Shown in pieces: positions 25,855 through 38,200 of a stretch of 64,000 nucleotides of DNA. The translations under genes were made by a program, and so were the position numbers. Each line of letters begins with the position of its first letter. The first letter of the stretch is position 1. Source of the DNA: Malurus cyaneus samueli (Eukaryota; Chordata; Aves; Passeriformes; Maluridae). The DNA is taken from the NCBI GenBank assembly GCA_009741485.1, contig CM019219.1, positions 31,599,340-31,663,339 on the forward strand, given 5' to 3'. The notes under the pieces were generated by a model. That model was not told the origin of the DNA. It was given only the letters and a program-made list of their open reading frames with translations, and did not search any database.

Positions 25855-26405
25855 CTAATCGAAGCGGTCACATCCTCGCCAGCAGCGTTTCCCACATTAG
25901 CCAAATTTGATCTAAAATTAATCTAGTCAAGACAAATCTCCTCGCTGCAATCCTCTTACTATATTTACATATTAGAAGCCAGGGATGGCTGCTGAACTGG
26001 GCCATGGTGAGACTTGTGAGAGCTCCTGGAGTCCCTGGCACTCCTGGCTGGAGAGGGTACAAAATCCTGAATTCTCCAAATCTCTGTCTCCCCTGAAGGG
26101 AGGAGTGCAGGAGCTGGAGTAGCTCTGGAGTAACTGGAGCTGCTTGAAGGAGTCTCAAGCTGATTGTTCCTCCTGAAAAACACCAGCCAAGGAAAAAAAG
26201 CCCTTCGATTGGACTCGACACAGATACGTGATGATCAGCGAACATTATCTCGTTAATCAGATCTTGCCTAATTTTAATTGCCAGCGCTGTTACTGACTGC
26301 TGTCAGACCCGTGATGGAGGCAGAACATGACTTGGCTTTGAGAAACAGCAACTCTGCGTGGTTAATTATTGCTGCCGGTCACATGCAGTCGCTAATGATC
26401 TCCTG
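25855..26405. promoter_or_regulatory. Two candidate conserved non-coding blocks
   Basis: The first block, 25855-25985, has CACATTAGCC, TTTGATCTAAAATTAATC and ATATTTACATATTAG. The second, 26215-26405, has ACATTATCTCGTTAATCAG, CCTAATTTTAATTGCCAG and GGTTAATTATTGCTGCC, ending in GTCGCTAATGATC. They are separated by ordinary GC-richer sequence. TTTGATC is a TCF/LEF-like core. The sequence is gene-free, and enhancer function is inferred. Confidence 0.33.
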
Positions 26406-26526
26406 GGATGTCTGGCTGGAACAGGAGGAGAAGGTTTGAGCCCCTTGTCCTGGCTGGGCTCCAATTTTGGCTCTGCTGCTCGGCCAGACAGAATTCCTCC
26501 TGGAGCGCTGCGGCGAGAGCAGCCAG

Positions 26527-26746
26527 CCTCAGCTTGTGCCAGGGGAGGTTTAGGCTGGAGATTGGGAAAAACTTCTTCATGGAGAGGCTTGTCAAGCCCT
26601 GGAACAGGCTGCTCAGGTGGAGGGATTTAAATCAGTGCAGATTTGGCATTTGGGGACATGGCCAGTGGTGGGCTTGGCAATGCTGTGGGAATGGCTGCAC
26701 TCGATGTTCTGAGAGGGTTTTCCCAACCTCAACAATTCCATGTTCC
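26527..26746 (+). mobile_element. CR1 LINE fragment, 3' region
   Basis: It reads GTGCCAGGGGAGGTTTAGGC, then GATTGGGAAAAACTTCTTCA and CCTGGAACAGGCTGCTC, the familiar end of CR1 open reading frame 2 and its 3' UTR. It closes with TTTTCCCAACCTCAACAATT in place of the usual tail, so the 3' end is diverged. The 5' end is truncated. The stop-free frame across it is a decayed reverse-transcriptase terminus. Confidence 0.9.
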
Positions 26747-28514
26747 TTCCTTCTCTCTGGCAGTGTCAGGGCAGGGTCCTGTGTGGTCTGAAACATCTGT
26801 TGCAGTTCATAAAACCCATGTGTTACGGAGGAGGGAATTACTCCTGCCTGCCAAAAGCGTGTCACCAAAGCAGGTGACCACTGGTGCTGGCAAGGGCGGG
26901 AAGGGGGTGGCACAGCCAAAACGGGAATCACCTCAGCTCCACCTGTAAACCAGCTCTTGGACACATCCCAAATCACCTTCAGGTGCTTTGCTGGAAAGCA
27001 GCAGCATCCCAGTGCTGACTCATGGGCTGGGGATTGGGAATGCCATGTCCTGGCACTCCAATCCCAGCCCTGTTTCCATTTTTTGTTCCTTCTGCAGTCT
27101 CCTGCCATCACTAGAGCTCACCACCCTGAGGCCATAGAGATTTAGCACAGAAAGATGGGCAGGAGGGTTTTTTACCAAGGTTTGGATCTGAGTTTGGAAA
27201 TAGGGCCTTGGTGAAGAAAGTAACTCATGGTTCTATTAATTCACTTAAAAAAATTATTTTAAAAATCCCTGCATAAATCTACTGAAATCAGAAACAAAAC
27301 TCTATATTGAGGGTAAAAAAATTTTGGTTCACCTTGAAATGAATTTGTTGACTTCCAGAGCATCGGTTTTGGGGTGTGATTATTTTTACACAGCTCTGCT
27401 AATGAAGTCCTGGTGTCTGAAGAATAGGTACTGTATTGATACCTCACTCCCTTTTTGTGTCTGATCTAAGCTCTGCGGAAGTCAGGGGTAAAAAACACCT
27501 TTAACAGGAGTCAAACCGAGCCTGTAATCTGTGTTTTGTGTGGGCCTGGCTGAAGGATGTGGGGATCCTTTAGGATGCATTGTGAACAGAGTTCTGTTTT
27601 AACAAATAATGCCATCTTCATGCTTCTCTGAAGTCTCTTCTCGGGCAGCTCTCAAATAACACCGATTTATTCCAAAGGGCTGCAGGTTCCGCCTGTTTAT
27701 TGCCAGGATGTTTTCCTCTGAACGTGCTCTGCTTTTCGTGAGATCTGGAAGGACCTCAGGTGTGTGAAGACACCTTTGCCACCGTGGTGGTGTCTCCTGG
27801 AGCAGCCAAGGAGCAGCAGGACAAGGCATACCCTGTCTCTTTGGCTGCCTGTGTCATGCAGGGGGAGGAATCTTTCCACCGTGAGAGATGTCCCCACACC
27901 GCTTGTTCACACACTCACGGATCTTATTAGCAGCCAGAAATGAGCCTTTTGGCAAATCACCAGAGACTGAAGAGCTCAGCTGCCAGGGCTGAGGCTGAAA
28001 AATGTTTTTAAACTGAGTCCTGAGCTTGAACTTACCCTGCTGTGCTCACTTGGGAGCAGCTTGTGAGGCGAGCACCTTATTTACCACCCGTGGATGAATT
28101 GCAGAGCTACACCTTTGGTTGTCTCCAAAGATGGATCAGACATACCCTGGCTTTCTCCCTGTGTTTAAATGCACTTGGCTCATTCAATTTGCAAGGCACC
28201 CCTTAGAAAGCAGTGAAATAGTACTGGCATGGGGAGCTATCAGGTGTCCAAGTGTGTTTTTCTTAGGTTCGGTCACCTTCACGTTCCTCAGCATATCCAT
28301 AAAGGACACCCTGGCTCTCACAGAGTGGGATGGAGAAGGGATAACATAGAGAACATTTTTTTCCCTATAGGATGAAGTTCAGAAAGGTCTGACTTTTCTC
28401 TTTTCCTGGCTGAAAGCATCCAGCTGTTGCCATGATTTTTGCTGTCACAGCCTCTGTTCTAGGCAAGGGAAATAACCAATGCTCCTGCGACTCCCTTCCC
28501 TCTCCCTAAGCTGC
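26747..28514. other. Gene-free unique sequence
   Basis: No exon, RNA gene or repeat of note was recognised. An AT-rich stretch at 27235-27330 (CACTTAAAAAAATTATTTTA) is the only marked compositional change. Short open frames here have no recognisable domains. Confidence 0.65.
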
Positions 28515-28640
28515 AGAAGCTGTGGCTGCCCCATCCCTGGAAGTGTTCAAGGCCAGGCTGCATGGGGCTTTTGAGCAGCTGGGAGGTGGAATGAGATGAT
28601 ATTTACAGTCCCTTCCAACCCAAACCATTTTGTAATTCTG
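28515..28640 (+). mobile_element. CR1 LINE fragment, 3' end
   Basis: AGAAGCTGTGGCTGCCCCAT, CTGGAAGTGTTCAAGGCCAG and the tail CCTTCCAACCCAAACCATTT match the last 125 bp of CR1. The tail continues to TGTAATTCTG, a decayed form of the terminal repeat. The copy is 5'-truncated and non-coding. Confidence 0.92.
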
Positions 28641-31600
28641 AGCCACCCGGCTCTGGGTTACCCCTTGCCTGTTGACCATGACTTGTGTGTCAGCCTTTAA
28701 GGATGCTGGGGCTCATTTGCCCTGATACTGTACTCGTGTTTTCTCCATCCTTTGGTTTCCTGAGGAGCGTTTCTGCCACGCTGGAGCCCTGCATTCGCTG
28801 TGAGTGGCCGCAATCAGCCCCCTGTGTAGTGGAGAGGTAAAACCTTGTGAGACAGGGGTGTTGCTGCCCTTTTAAAACTCCGGCTCTTTTCTGTTACTTT
28901 GGCTAATCAGAGAAGGATTTAGCTAACCTAGAAGTGAAAAACAAGTGACATAACCCTGGGAAACAAGGGATAGAGCTGGTATTTCTACCTTTGAGAATGT
29001 AGAATCTAGGAAGTAAGAAATTTAAACAATGGAAGGAGAAAAACAGCAACGGGGCTGCCCGTGGTGTTTTTCTGAGTGCTTGAACTCTTGTGCCACAGGT
29101 ATCCAATAGTGGTGTGCTGTAGTTAAATAATGGTAAATGAAATGGTTAAATTAGTAGCCAGTGAATATGTGACACGAATGATAATGTGCAAAAGGGTATG
29201 AATGAGACTGTTTTTTGGAATAAACGGGTTTTGGCAGTGACACCCCCGTCCCGCCCTGCGCAGTGCCCGCAGATGGAAGGAGCGGATCGGGGCATTCCGA
29301 GCACAGCGAGCACAGCAAGCAGGGGATCAGCCTCACCAATCCCAACAACCATTCCTGACCTAAACCCGGGGCCGGGCTCTGAAACCAGCTGAGACTTGTT
29401 CCAGCAGCACCGCAGGCTGCAGGAAACCAAAGCCGAGCTCGGGGGAGAGTGCAGGCAGCGTTCGGAGAGTCGGGAGGAGCTGGTGGATCTGATCAGCCTG
29501 ACACCCGGCGGGGGAAGCGTGGGATCTCTCCATCCCTGAACAGCCCTGGCTCTAATCACAGCTGCCTCGGTTTGTGCCGGGAGAAGGGCAAGGAGGAGCC
29601 GGTGGGCTGGATTTCTCCCCTGCTGCCTCCCTGCACTGAGAGATCAAGAGCTTTCCCCACAGCCCAGCTTCGGAGGCATCGCAGCCACGAGCGGTGCAAT
29701 CCTTCCCTTCTTCGCTTTTCCATTTTCATTTCGTCACCGTGCTCAGGACTGAGTGGTAACGAGCAAGTCCCCAAATAACCCGGTCTCCAGCAGCAGCCTC
29801 GATTTTCCACCGCCAGGAAAACCTGTTTCTGGCATGCTTCATCCCCATGTGTGTCTTGCATGACCCCACAGGAGCTGTGGGCTGCTCGCAGGGGTCTGGG
29901 ACAAGGGTCACAGCAAAGCAAACCTGTTGCCAACAGGTCTGAATTCACCCCAGAGGGTTCAAAGGGTTGAAAAAATCCCTGGTTTGTGCCAAGTGCAGTA
30001 AAAAGCCTTGGGAATACACAGCCAGTGGTTTGTGTGAGGGAGGATTTCACTGAGCAATAAGGATTCAGACAAACTTGCACAAGTGGAAGCGCAGCTAAAA
30101 CAGTGGAGCCGGGTTCATTTGCCAAGCCCCTTCCTTGCTTCTGTACTTAGGAGAGCGAAACAATAATTGGGAGCAAAGCTTAGGTTAATCTATGCTGAGA
30201 ACATGATATTCAGTAGCTTTATTAAAAGGGGTGGGGAGGGGGGATGAGCGGGGCTGCTTTGGCTCGTTTTAATTTTCAGCTTTGTCTTTGGTGCCTGCCA
30301 GCGTTGGAAAATAACCCCATGCTCTGCTGCGAGAGGAGGGAATCTCAGCTGGAGGAGACGGAGCTGCCTTTCAGAGTGGTTTGCTAATTGTGAAAGTGCC
30401 ATTAGGAGGAGGCTCTTAGGTGTGAAAACTGCTTTTCCCTGTTCGGGCTGGAAAGGCCAACGTGGCATTTGCAAAGCCCTGGTGAGCTCATCAGCGTGAA
30501 AGTTCCCTCTGTCCCCTCGCCAAACCCAGCTCCCTGCCAAGCTGTCCCCGAGCATCTTTGCTTTCCTTCCCGCTGCAGAATCCTGTCTGCTCCCTTTGGT
30601 TTGCTCTCACAGCTGGCTGCTTGTTCCAGCACGGATCTTCACTCAACCTGTGTCTTTCCCGTTGGCTCGATCCATATGAATCAGGATTTTTTTGAATCAT
30701 TTGAATCAAATCATAAATTTGCTGGGTCAGTGTTCACCCAGGAGGGGAGATAAATGTCAGTGTCCTCCAAGTCAGGTTGTTTTATTGAAATAGGAGTGGA
30801 AGGGAGTGTGTCAGAAGGGTGGGGGGAGGGAGGACATCCCCATCCCATCCCCTTCCACCCAAATCTGGTCAGGCTGCACTTGGCTCAAGCTGATAAAGGA
30901 CTTCTCAGGTTTTGGGTTATCCCTGGGATCCCTCAGAAGAATTATAGGGCGTAATTCACAGCTGCCATGGTGAGAATCTCCATATATAGGAGCACTTGTC
31001 AGCCATTTATTCCTCATGTATTTTCACAGCAGCCTTTTTTAACAGATAGAGGAAAACTCCAGCTGCCTCCAGCGACTTTTTAATCACCAAGGGATGCCTT
31101 CAGCTAAAAACCCTACACCTGAGGGGAAAAACACCCAGCCCATAGCTTGGAGCTGAATAGCTCTGGTGGGAAGGACACACAGCTCTCCATCCTCTGTGCC
31201 TGCAAAGGCAGCAGTTCTGGAATACAGCAGGCGTGGCAATGTCTTTCCTGAGTCAGGAGAATCGTGGCATGGAGTTATTTTTCATCCAAAGCACCTCAGG
31301 CGGGTCCTTGGATGCTGTGTTTGCCAGCTGGTGTGAGGGCAGAGCCTGGCAGTGATGTTGGGGGATCAGTTTGGGAGAAACCTTTTGGTTCCATCAGCAC
31401 CAAAGGAGTGGACAAGGGTCAGTCCCCTGCTGAGGGATGGCTGAGTTGTGGATATGGGAAGGGTTAAACTCCACTGCAGGCTTTAGGAGGAGCCTTTGCA
31501 GGTTTCCAAAATTGAAGCAGAACAAGTTTTGCTGCAGCCACCAAGGCTTGCAGGGGCTCGGATCTGCCTCCCAAAATAAAGCCTGGAATCAGCCAGGACA

Positions 31601-31998
31601 AGGGACTTGCAGCAGTCTGCTCCAGATAAGTGGCTTAAGAGCCTCGACTTTTGTTCTCAGGGAAACGCAGGTCTCCTCACCAGGCTGCCTGGAAGTGCGG
31701 AGAGCAGGAGTAGGAAGGAGATAAGCAAAGAGCTCGGTGCACTAAAAGCCTATCTGGGAGTCTCAACAGCTGGGAGGTGATGTATGAGCATGCGGAGAGA
31801 TAAGGGCAGGGGATGTCCTGAGATGGTCTCGTGCTGTTTTGGAGGAGAAAAAAAAAAATAAATTAAAACCTGTATGCTGGCGTCTCACATATGCTGCAAG
31901 AAAAAAAATTCAGGTTTTTGGAAGCTCTCTTCACAGATTCCCACTTGCTGAAGAGAGACGAGGGCTTCGTGACCAAATGAAATCACTTTAGTGAAGGC
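28641..31998. other. Gene-free unique sequence up to an assembly N
   Basis: No supported gene. A modestly CpG-richer stretch at 29240-29530 (for example CCCGTCCCGCCCTGCGCAG) does not reach a convincing CpG island by eye. AT-rich sequence occurs at 29100-29190 and near 31845-31870. The - strand frame 29556-30125 (189 codons) has no domain I recognise and no supporting exon structure. The interval ends at an N at 31999. Confidence 0.62.
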
Positions 31999-31999
31999 N
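31999..31999. other. Single ambiguous base (N), left edge of duplicated block
   Basis: A lone N separates unique sequence (ending GTGAAGGC) from a block that starts abruptly inside a CR1. Together with the N at 40834 it brackets exactly the segment repeated at 49276-58029. Single Ns of this kind are commonly left by scaffolding or gap-filling joins. Confidence 0.97.
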
Positions 32000-32222
32000 T
32001 CCCAGGGAACAATTTCTCCCCAGAATGCAATCTAACCCTGCTTTCTGTCAGTGTGAAGCCATTCCCCCTCATCCTGCCCTTGACCCAAAGTCCCTCTCAG
32101 ATCTCTTGAACTCCCTTTAGACACTGGAAGAGGCTCTGAGTTCTCCCTGAAGCTGAGCAATCCCAATTCTCCCAGCCTTTTCCTATAGGATGGGTGTTCC
32201 TTCCCTCTGATCACCTCCATGC
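32000..32222 (-). mobile_element. CR1 LINE fragment cut off at the N
   Basis: The reverse strand reads as CR1: GGAAAAGGCTGGGAGAATTG, then GATTGCTCAGCTTCAGGGAG and so on to the N. The 3' UTR that should follow (toward lower coordinates) is missing. The same element in copy 2 continues to a proper CR1 3' end at 49091. The truncation here is therefore created by the assembly join and is not biological. Confidence 0.85.
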
Positions 32223-32299
32223 ATTCGCTCCCAAAATCCTGTCCTATGCCCCTTATCCCAGGGCAGCTCTTCTCCTGCAGCTCTGCAGGGTTTGATGCC

Positions 32300-32425
32300 T
32301 CTCCCCGATGCCCTGGTTAAGGTAATTAGCTCACTGCTGCCAGCACACGCTCATTAATGACGATGCTAATTGCTATTGACCAGCGCGTGGCAGGCACTTT
32401 GTCCCGTGCCAATTAGGAGCTGCTG
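32300..32425. promoter_or_regulatory. Candidate conserved non-coding element (copy 1)
   Basis: AAGGTAATTAGCTCACTGC, CTCATTAATGACGATGC, AATTGCTATTGACC and GTGCCAATTAGGAGC fall within 100 bp. Repeated TAATTAG/ATTAATGA cores are typical of homeodomain sites. The same block occurs at 49588-49702 with one base substituted near GCGCGTG. Regulatory role is inferred. Confidence 0.35.
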
Positions 32426-33397
32426 GGAGAGGCTGCTGGTCAGATCCGGGTGGATATCCCAGGAAATGCCCTGGCAGGGCTGGGATGAGCCATGGGTGTG
32501 CCAGGCCCCGCTAATCAGCGCTGTGGTCATTCAGGGACTGTTTTCTATGCATTAATGTGACCAGTGTCACCCCCACACGGTGTTTGTGGCTGTGGGAGCT
32601 GGGATGAGCAGTGGGATACACGGGGCAGGGGCAGGGCACACCAAATGGGATCGTGGCTGTGCAGGAGTCCTTGGATTTCAGCTGAGTGTGGATGCAGTGC
32701 TGGTGCTGAGCACAGAAAATTGTCACCACAGCTGCTGCTGCTCCCCTGGGATGCTCCCTGCCACCCATCCTTCTCCTGCATCCGAAAGAAGTGAATGTTA
32801 GCCCTGCCCAGTCCACCCCTTCACCAGAAATGTGCTCCAAAACGCTCTCTTTTCCCCTATTTTTCCTTCAGATGCTGTCATTCATCAGGAGCGGTTTATT
32901 TATCGCCACCATTAATTAATTTCCTCTGGGTGGGAAGGACACATCCTCTGGGACTGTCTGTGTGCTGGAGACCATTACTGCATTGGTGTCACCAGAGTCC
33001 CTGGCTGCTCCTGGCCTGGCACAATTAATCAGCTGGCGCCACTTGGGTCCCTATCTTTTGTTTTTTTTTTCCTTTTCCCAAGAAGGAGCCCAGGATTTGT
33101 GTTGAAAAGGCCTGTTCCTCCAGATCATGAGTTCCTGCCTCATCCCACCCCAAAATGGGAAGGGCTGAGGTCTGAGCTGAAAAGCCAGAGCAGAATTTTG
33201 TGCTGGTCCCTCTTGACTTGGCCCAAATTTGTCCTTTTTAAAGGAGAGCTGCCCTCCTCGCCTTGGCACACGCAGCTGGTCCTGGAGCACCGTGGGATGG
33301 AGCAGGGGCTGCTCAGGCTTGTGAGCTTCCAGGAGCCCATTTCTCAGAAACACAGTGACCTAACCTCACTCCTATCGATTCTGAGCTATATTTATAA

Positions 33398-33419
33398 ACA
33401 CACACACACACACACACAC
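33398..33419. repeat. (AC)11 microsatellite
   Basis: Eleven uninterrupted AC dinucleotides precede GGGGGACAG. The counterpart in copy 2 (50652-50671) is broken by missing C bases. This is a clear marker of the different sequence quality of the two copies. Confidence 0.95.
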
Positions 33420-35318
33420 GGGGGACAGACAAGCGCTGCTGAAAACACAAAACCCTGCAAGGGCAGAAATTGTTTCCTCCAGGTTGGTTTTCCAGAGGAA
33501 ACAAAAAGAACAGGCAGAGAGCCTGACCCACTTTCTGGTGGTCCCTGAGGTGGGTCCCCATTCCCATACAAATCCATGTTGTATTTTAAGGATCCCAATC
33601 CCAAAAACTGCCCAAAGTGTGGCTTTCCTGCTGTTCCTGCCTCCCTCCCTGGAATACGCAGAGTGGGAAGAGAAAAAGGTGCAGAAAATTAGGCAGAGCA
33701 GTTTATCTGGCAGGCCAGTGCTCTCCCAGATAAGGGAACAGAGAGAGCTCGTCTCGTGGTCAGGGTGACACTTTGCCACAAAAGAAGAGCGGGGAGAAGT
33801 TAATTAAACTCTAAAGAAGCCATTTATTAGGAGAGGGAAGTGAGACATGGCTTTTCTTCGATACTGCAGGAAGGTTCATTATGGAGCAAACCCATCCTTT
33901 AGCCCTTAATAAACTGTTTTTTCTCCCCCCTGGCTTTGAGGGATGGCTTATGGAGGGCCCATGGCTCATTTTAACGGGCACTTTTCCAAGGTGGCCGTGG
34001 CCCTGTGGCTAAAAGGGTTTGGGAAACAGCTTTTTCTGAAAACCAGGAAAGCTGAGAGCTTGGTGGAGCGTTTTCCATGTGCCATTTCCATTTCCTGTGC
34101 TCCATTCCTGCTGGACATGGTTTAAGGTGGCATGTTTTGTTACTGGGAAAAAAATGGGTTTTCTGTGCTCATCCCTCCAGTGAGAGCCCTCATCAGGCAG
34201 GGATGCACATCTGGAGGGATTATTCCAGATGTGCTGCTGGGGACAGCTTTTTCCTGCTGACGCTTTGAAGAAACCATTGTTGCTGGATATATTTTTTTAC
34301 ATGAAAAAGCAAACAAAGACACAAAAGAACCAAAAAAACCCAAAAAACCCATCCAAGCCTGATTTTAGATGATGCAGCCCCAGCAGGTCTAAAGCTCCAG
34401 CACCTCCATGCTGGGAGCCCCTTTCAATCCCAAAATACTCGATTTACCCTGCTGACTCTCTCCCCTGGGCTGGGAAACGGAAACATCTCGTTTTTTTCTC
34501 CCGACTCTGAAATCACCCACTTTCACAGAGCCGCTGGTAAACGCCACAGTTACAACTCCAGGGGAGAATTTACAAGGAATTTGAGAAGGCTGCTCGTTTA
34601 AGAGAGGCTTTTTCCCATTTCACTGGTGTTTATGCTGAAATTCAATGTCCTTGTTGTCTAATTGGTAGGTGTGACTTTGTCACCTGCACCCTCTGCCCTG
34701 TGGAACCTTGAGAAGGATGCTTTTGCACTTAGTGACAACTGAAAATTGACATTTTTTTTTGTGTATCAGCCCCCTGAATTTGGGGAGCCCAGGTGAGAAA
34801 ATAACCAAAAGAATGAGAATATTTGATGGCAATGCTCAGTTAACACCAAAGAGATGAAAACACAGCTGATCTCCAAGGATGGGAGAAGGACCTTCCGATA
34901 TTTAGTGAGCGGATAATAAAACAGCAGATGAAATTCAAGGCTGCTAAATGAAAAGCAATGCACAGGGGGGAAATCATCGGGCTCTGAACTGGCTGTTGCT
35001 GCTCAGGAAGGAGTTCTGAGAGTTGTGCTAGAAATATCTATCAAAATGACACTTCTGGTCCATAGTAGTCGAAAAAAAATGGGTAGGTGAGAGAGGCTGA
35101 AAGGGGAAATGTTGTTGTGCTGCTTAATGAATGTCTGATATCTCCTGCCTTGAGTAATTTGTGAGTAGCCCACAAAAAATGGATGGGAAGAAACCTAGAA
35201 AATTATCCACAGAAGGCAAGGATTGATAAATGCAAGGCCGGATGTGAAATCATTTGAAAAACTGCAGAATGAATCAGCAATGGTGGCTTAGTTTGAGAAA
35301 CACTTGGAATCAGAGGTA

Positions 35319-35392
35319 TCACAGAATCCCAGAATGGTTTGGGGTGGAAGTGACATCCAATTCCACCTTCCACCATCCCAGGTAACCTCGAG
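35319..35392 (-). mobile_element. CR1 LINE scrap, 3' end (copy 1)
   Basis: TCACAGAATCCCAGAATGG followed by TTTGGGGTGGAAGTGACATC is the reverse complement of a decayed CR1 tail. Only about 75 bp remain. The counterpart in copy 2 lies at 52529-52600. Confidence 0.82.
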
Positions 35393-37935
35393 AAGTTCCA
35401 AGAAGCAAAAGCAAACTCTTTACCCAGCAGCCACTTAAAGTAGGACTCACCATGGGAAATTTTAGCTACTGGAAGCTTGCACAGGCTTGGAAAGTGGTTA
35501 GGGTTTCACAGGGAAAATGAAACCCCAGGGATGAAATGGCTGTTTGTCCCCATTGTGTTCCAGGAAACAAAGGGAGCTTTGCCAGAGGCTCAGCAGGACC
35601 CGCTTCGTGTCCCCAATGGTCCCATCCCGCTGGTGCCACGGACTCTCTGCCTTTTCCACCTCCATCCAGACCTGCTGAGCTGCTTCCTGAGGGTTCTGAG
35701 CAGACTGAAACAGCCTCTGGAACGGCTTTGTTTGCCAAGCACGGAGTTCAGCTCATTGTTTTTCCTGTGGGTATTTAAACTGTGTGCCGAAGGCGCTCGT
35801 GGTGTTTTCCCTCTGTGCAGATCCATGGGGAACAGCCCCTCATCCTGCTGGGTTTTTGGGGTCTGGAGCTCTTTCCCTGCCACAGAGGGAGCCAGCCATG
35901 GGGTTTGCAGGCACAACAACCCCAGAGCTGGGAGGTGACGCTTCACTCCTGAGCAGAGCCCGGAAATCATCTGCCCGATGGTCCCCTTTATGGCCGGGCA
36001 GACAGGCTGGGATTCACGGCCACCACTTCCCAAAGAATAATGAAACATTTCCTGAGATGGCAATAAATATCCCCTGCCATGACAACGCTCACCAGAGCCT
36101 CTTCGATCCAAGGAAATGCTTTAAAACTCAGCAAAGCAGGATTTTTTTTTTATTTTTAAGTGCCTCTGCACTTGCTGGCTGCAGCTGCCCTAGCTGTTCC
36201 CAGTTGGGGTGAGGGGAGCACAGATGGGGTTTGTGGCTCCCTGGGGAGCTCCAGCACTGGTCCATGTGTGAGGCAGAGGGTGACTCTCAGGAAAACTCCT
36301 TCTGATGGAAAGGGAAAGGTCTGCAGCTGCTGTCCCCTGCCAAAGAGTTGGTTCTGGTCCAGAGCAGCTCTTTCCCACCATGAGGAGGTGATGACAGCAC
36401 AGGGACTCATCCTGCTCTGAGGAAAACCATCCTGGAGCCCAGACATGGGGGCTGAACTTGGTGCCTCGTGAGAGGAGAGTTCTTCTGAATCCTGGTTGGG
36501 AAGGAGTGGCTTTTCCCACAAGAGGCTCGTGGAAGATTCCAAAATCCGCATCTCGTTTGAATGCTTTCAATTGTAATGTCAAATTATCTTGCTGGGCTGA
36601 AACCCAGCCAAACCTGGCTCTGCCTGCCGTGGTGTGGCCACCAATTTGGTGGGGGAAGGTGTTTTCCCCAGTCTTCCTTGGATGGTTCACCAGGTTTGCA
36701 ATGTGGAGCACAATCTGTGCCCTTGGTATCACTCGGTGTTTTCTGCACCTGTGGTTGAGTTGTGACTGCCGTCGAGGCTGTCGAAATCTCCAGAGGCTGA
36801 AAATCAAGGTGAAAGCTTGCTTTCATGGATTATTCCCAGTCACTTTTCTTCTGGCTTTGCTAAAAATAACGCAGGAATAGCTTTCTTGGAGCATTCCTAC
36901 TCCCTCCCGGCTGGAGCAGAGAAGGTCAGGGGGATGAAAGTGAGCAGGAATGGGGGGAAGGAGTCATGGCAAGCTCTGCACTCGTGTGGGTTTGGATGGG
37001 ATTTGTTTGATGCTTGTTTGGGTTTTTCACTTTGATCTCAGCCTGATTAACTTTCCTTCTGCATTTCTTCCCTTTAGCCCACAGTGGGGAAAGCTGGGTG
37101 TTCTGGTCCTACTGAAGCAAAAAGCTCGCTGGTTTTAACCATTTCTGTATGAAAATCCATGAGAAACATCCCTGAATTGAGATGGGGATGACAACATCAC
37201 TTCCAGGGTTTTTAGGGTCTTTATCCAAGATTTTGGGACGATGCTGTGTCGTGTATCTTGTGTTGGGATAGCTGACCTGCTTTCCTTTGCAACAATTATG
37301 GATTTCCTTAATTCCATCCCTAAATTTAGGGGACCTGGCTTGGTCCCTACATTTCCTGCATCTTTTCAGTCTGGAATTTTTCATAGGATCTAACAGGAGA
37401 TCATGGTACCCCAGGAGATGGCCGAGGTGCTATCTCAGGGTGGGCACCCAGGAGAGGAGAGCTCCTGGAGGCCACTCAGGGATGGAGATCCCACTGCAAG
37501 GCAGCTGGATTGGGAATTTCTGCCGTGGATTGGCTAATGAGAGCCTGACTCCGCTGCTGGGATGGACCCTGGCTTAATTAGAGGGAGAAACTGCCTTTGA
37601 TTTGCAGATGAGATGCGGTTCCTGCTGCTTTGCAGGAACTTCCAGAGCATCCCAGCCTTCCATCCCCAAAATTCCTGCTCCTGGGCTGCCCCAAGAACAC
37701 CCAAAAAGCTGATTCCCACTTGGAGGAGATACTCCCACAGGAGAGCACCAGAACTGTGGCCCCCTTTTGTTTATCAGAGGGGAACAAGGGCTGCAGCACA
37801 ATGTAAGGCAAATGCAATGCTAAAAATTTCCCCGATATTTTTAGGATGATGAAAGCTATGCCATGGTGAAGAGTGAAGTTGGAGCTGCGACCTGGAATGT
37901 GTTCCCAGAGATAAGGACCAGACAGGTGCTTACAG

Positions 37936-38037
37936 CATGGAATTCTTGAATGGTTTGGGTTGGAAGGGACCTTAAAGACCACCCAGTTCCATCCCTGAAA
38001 TGGGCAGGGACACTTCCCACTAGATCAGATTACTCCA
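37936..38037 (-). mobile_element. CR1 LINE fragment, 3' end (copy 1)
   Basis: GGTTTGGGTTGGAAGGGACC, AAAGACCACCCAGTTCCATC and GGGACACTTCCCACTAGATC are the reverse complement of the CR1 3' UTR. It is 5'-truncated and non-coding. Its copy-2 counterpart is at 55097-55195. Confidence 0.9.
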
Positions 38038-38039
38038 GA

Positions 38040-38200
38040 GAACTGAATCCAAAACCCTGTAGTGAAATTAAATATCATAATTTTGTGATGCAGTTTTCTA
38101 CTCATTCTTAGACCAGGAAACTTCATAATTTATTATGGAATAATCTAACATTAGACACATCACGATTATTCCATCACTTTAATTTCTCACTTGATGACCC
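38040..38200. promoter_or_regulatory. AT-rich candidate regulatory block (copy 1)
   Basis: Contains TTAAATATCATAATTTTGTG, CATAATTTATTATGGAATAA and CACGATTATTCCATCACTTT. The central piece is partly palindromic (CATAATTTATTATG). It is non-repetitive and repeated as part of the duplicated block at about 55205-55345. It is adjacent to a CR1 end and could be neutral AT-rich DNA. Low confidence. Confidence 0.22.

Larger units (their letters stand above)
17494..26526. other. Gene-free unique sequence with enhancer-like blocks
   Basis: No credible exon was found. Frames such as 22404-22961 (+) and 18131-18565 (+) have no recognisable domain. Candidate regulatory blocks within this interval are listed separately. 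A poly-A run lies at 24265-24280. The stretch 20880-21160 is mixed GC-rich sequence with nothing I can identify. Confidence 0.65.

Noticed and set aside
29556..30125. 189-residue - strand ORF
   Set aside because: No recognisable domain; an open frame of this length is expected by chance in 64 kb of moderately GC-rich DNA.
36190..36807. 205-residue - strand ORF inside the duplicated block
   Set aside because: The counterpart in copy 2 is broken by frameshifts and there is no domain. The frameshifts are probably sequencing errors, so they do not decide the matter, but nothing supports coding.
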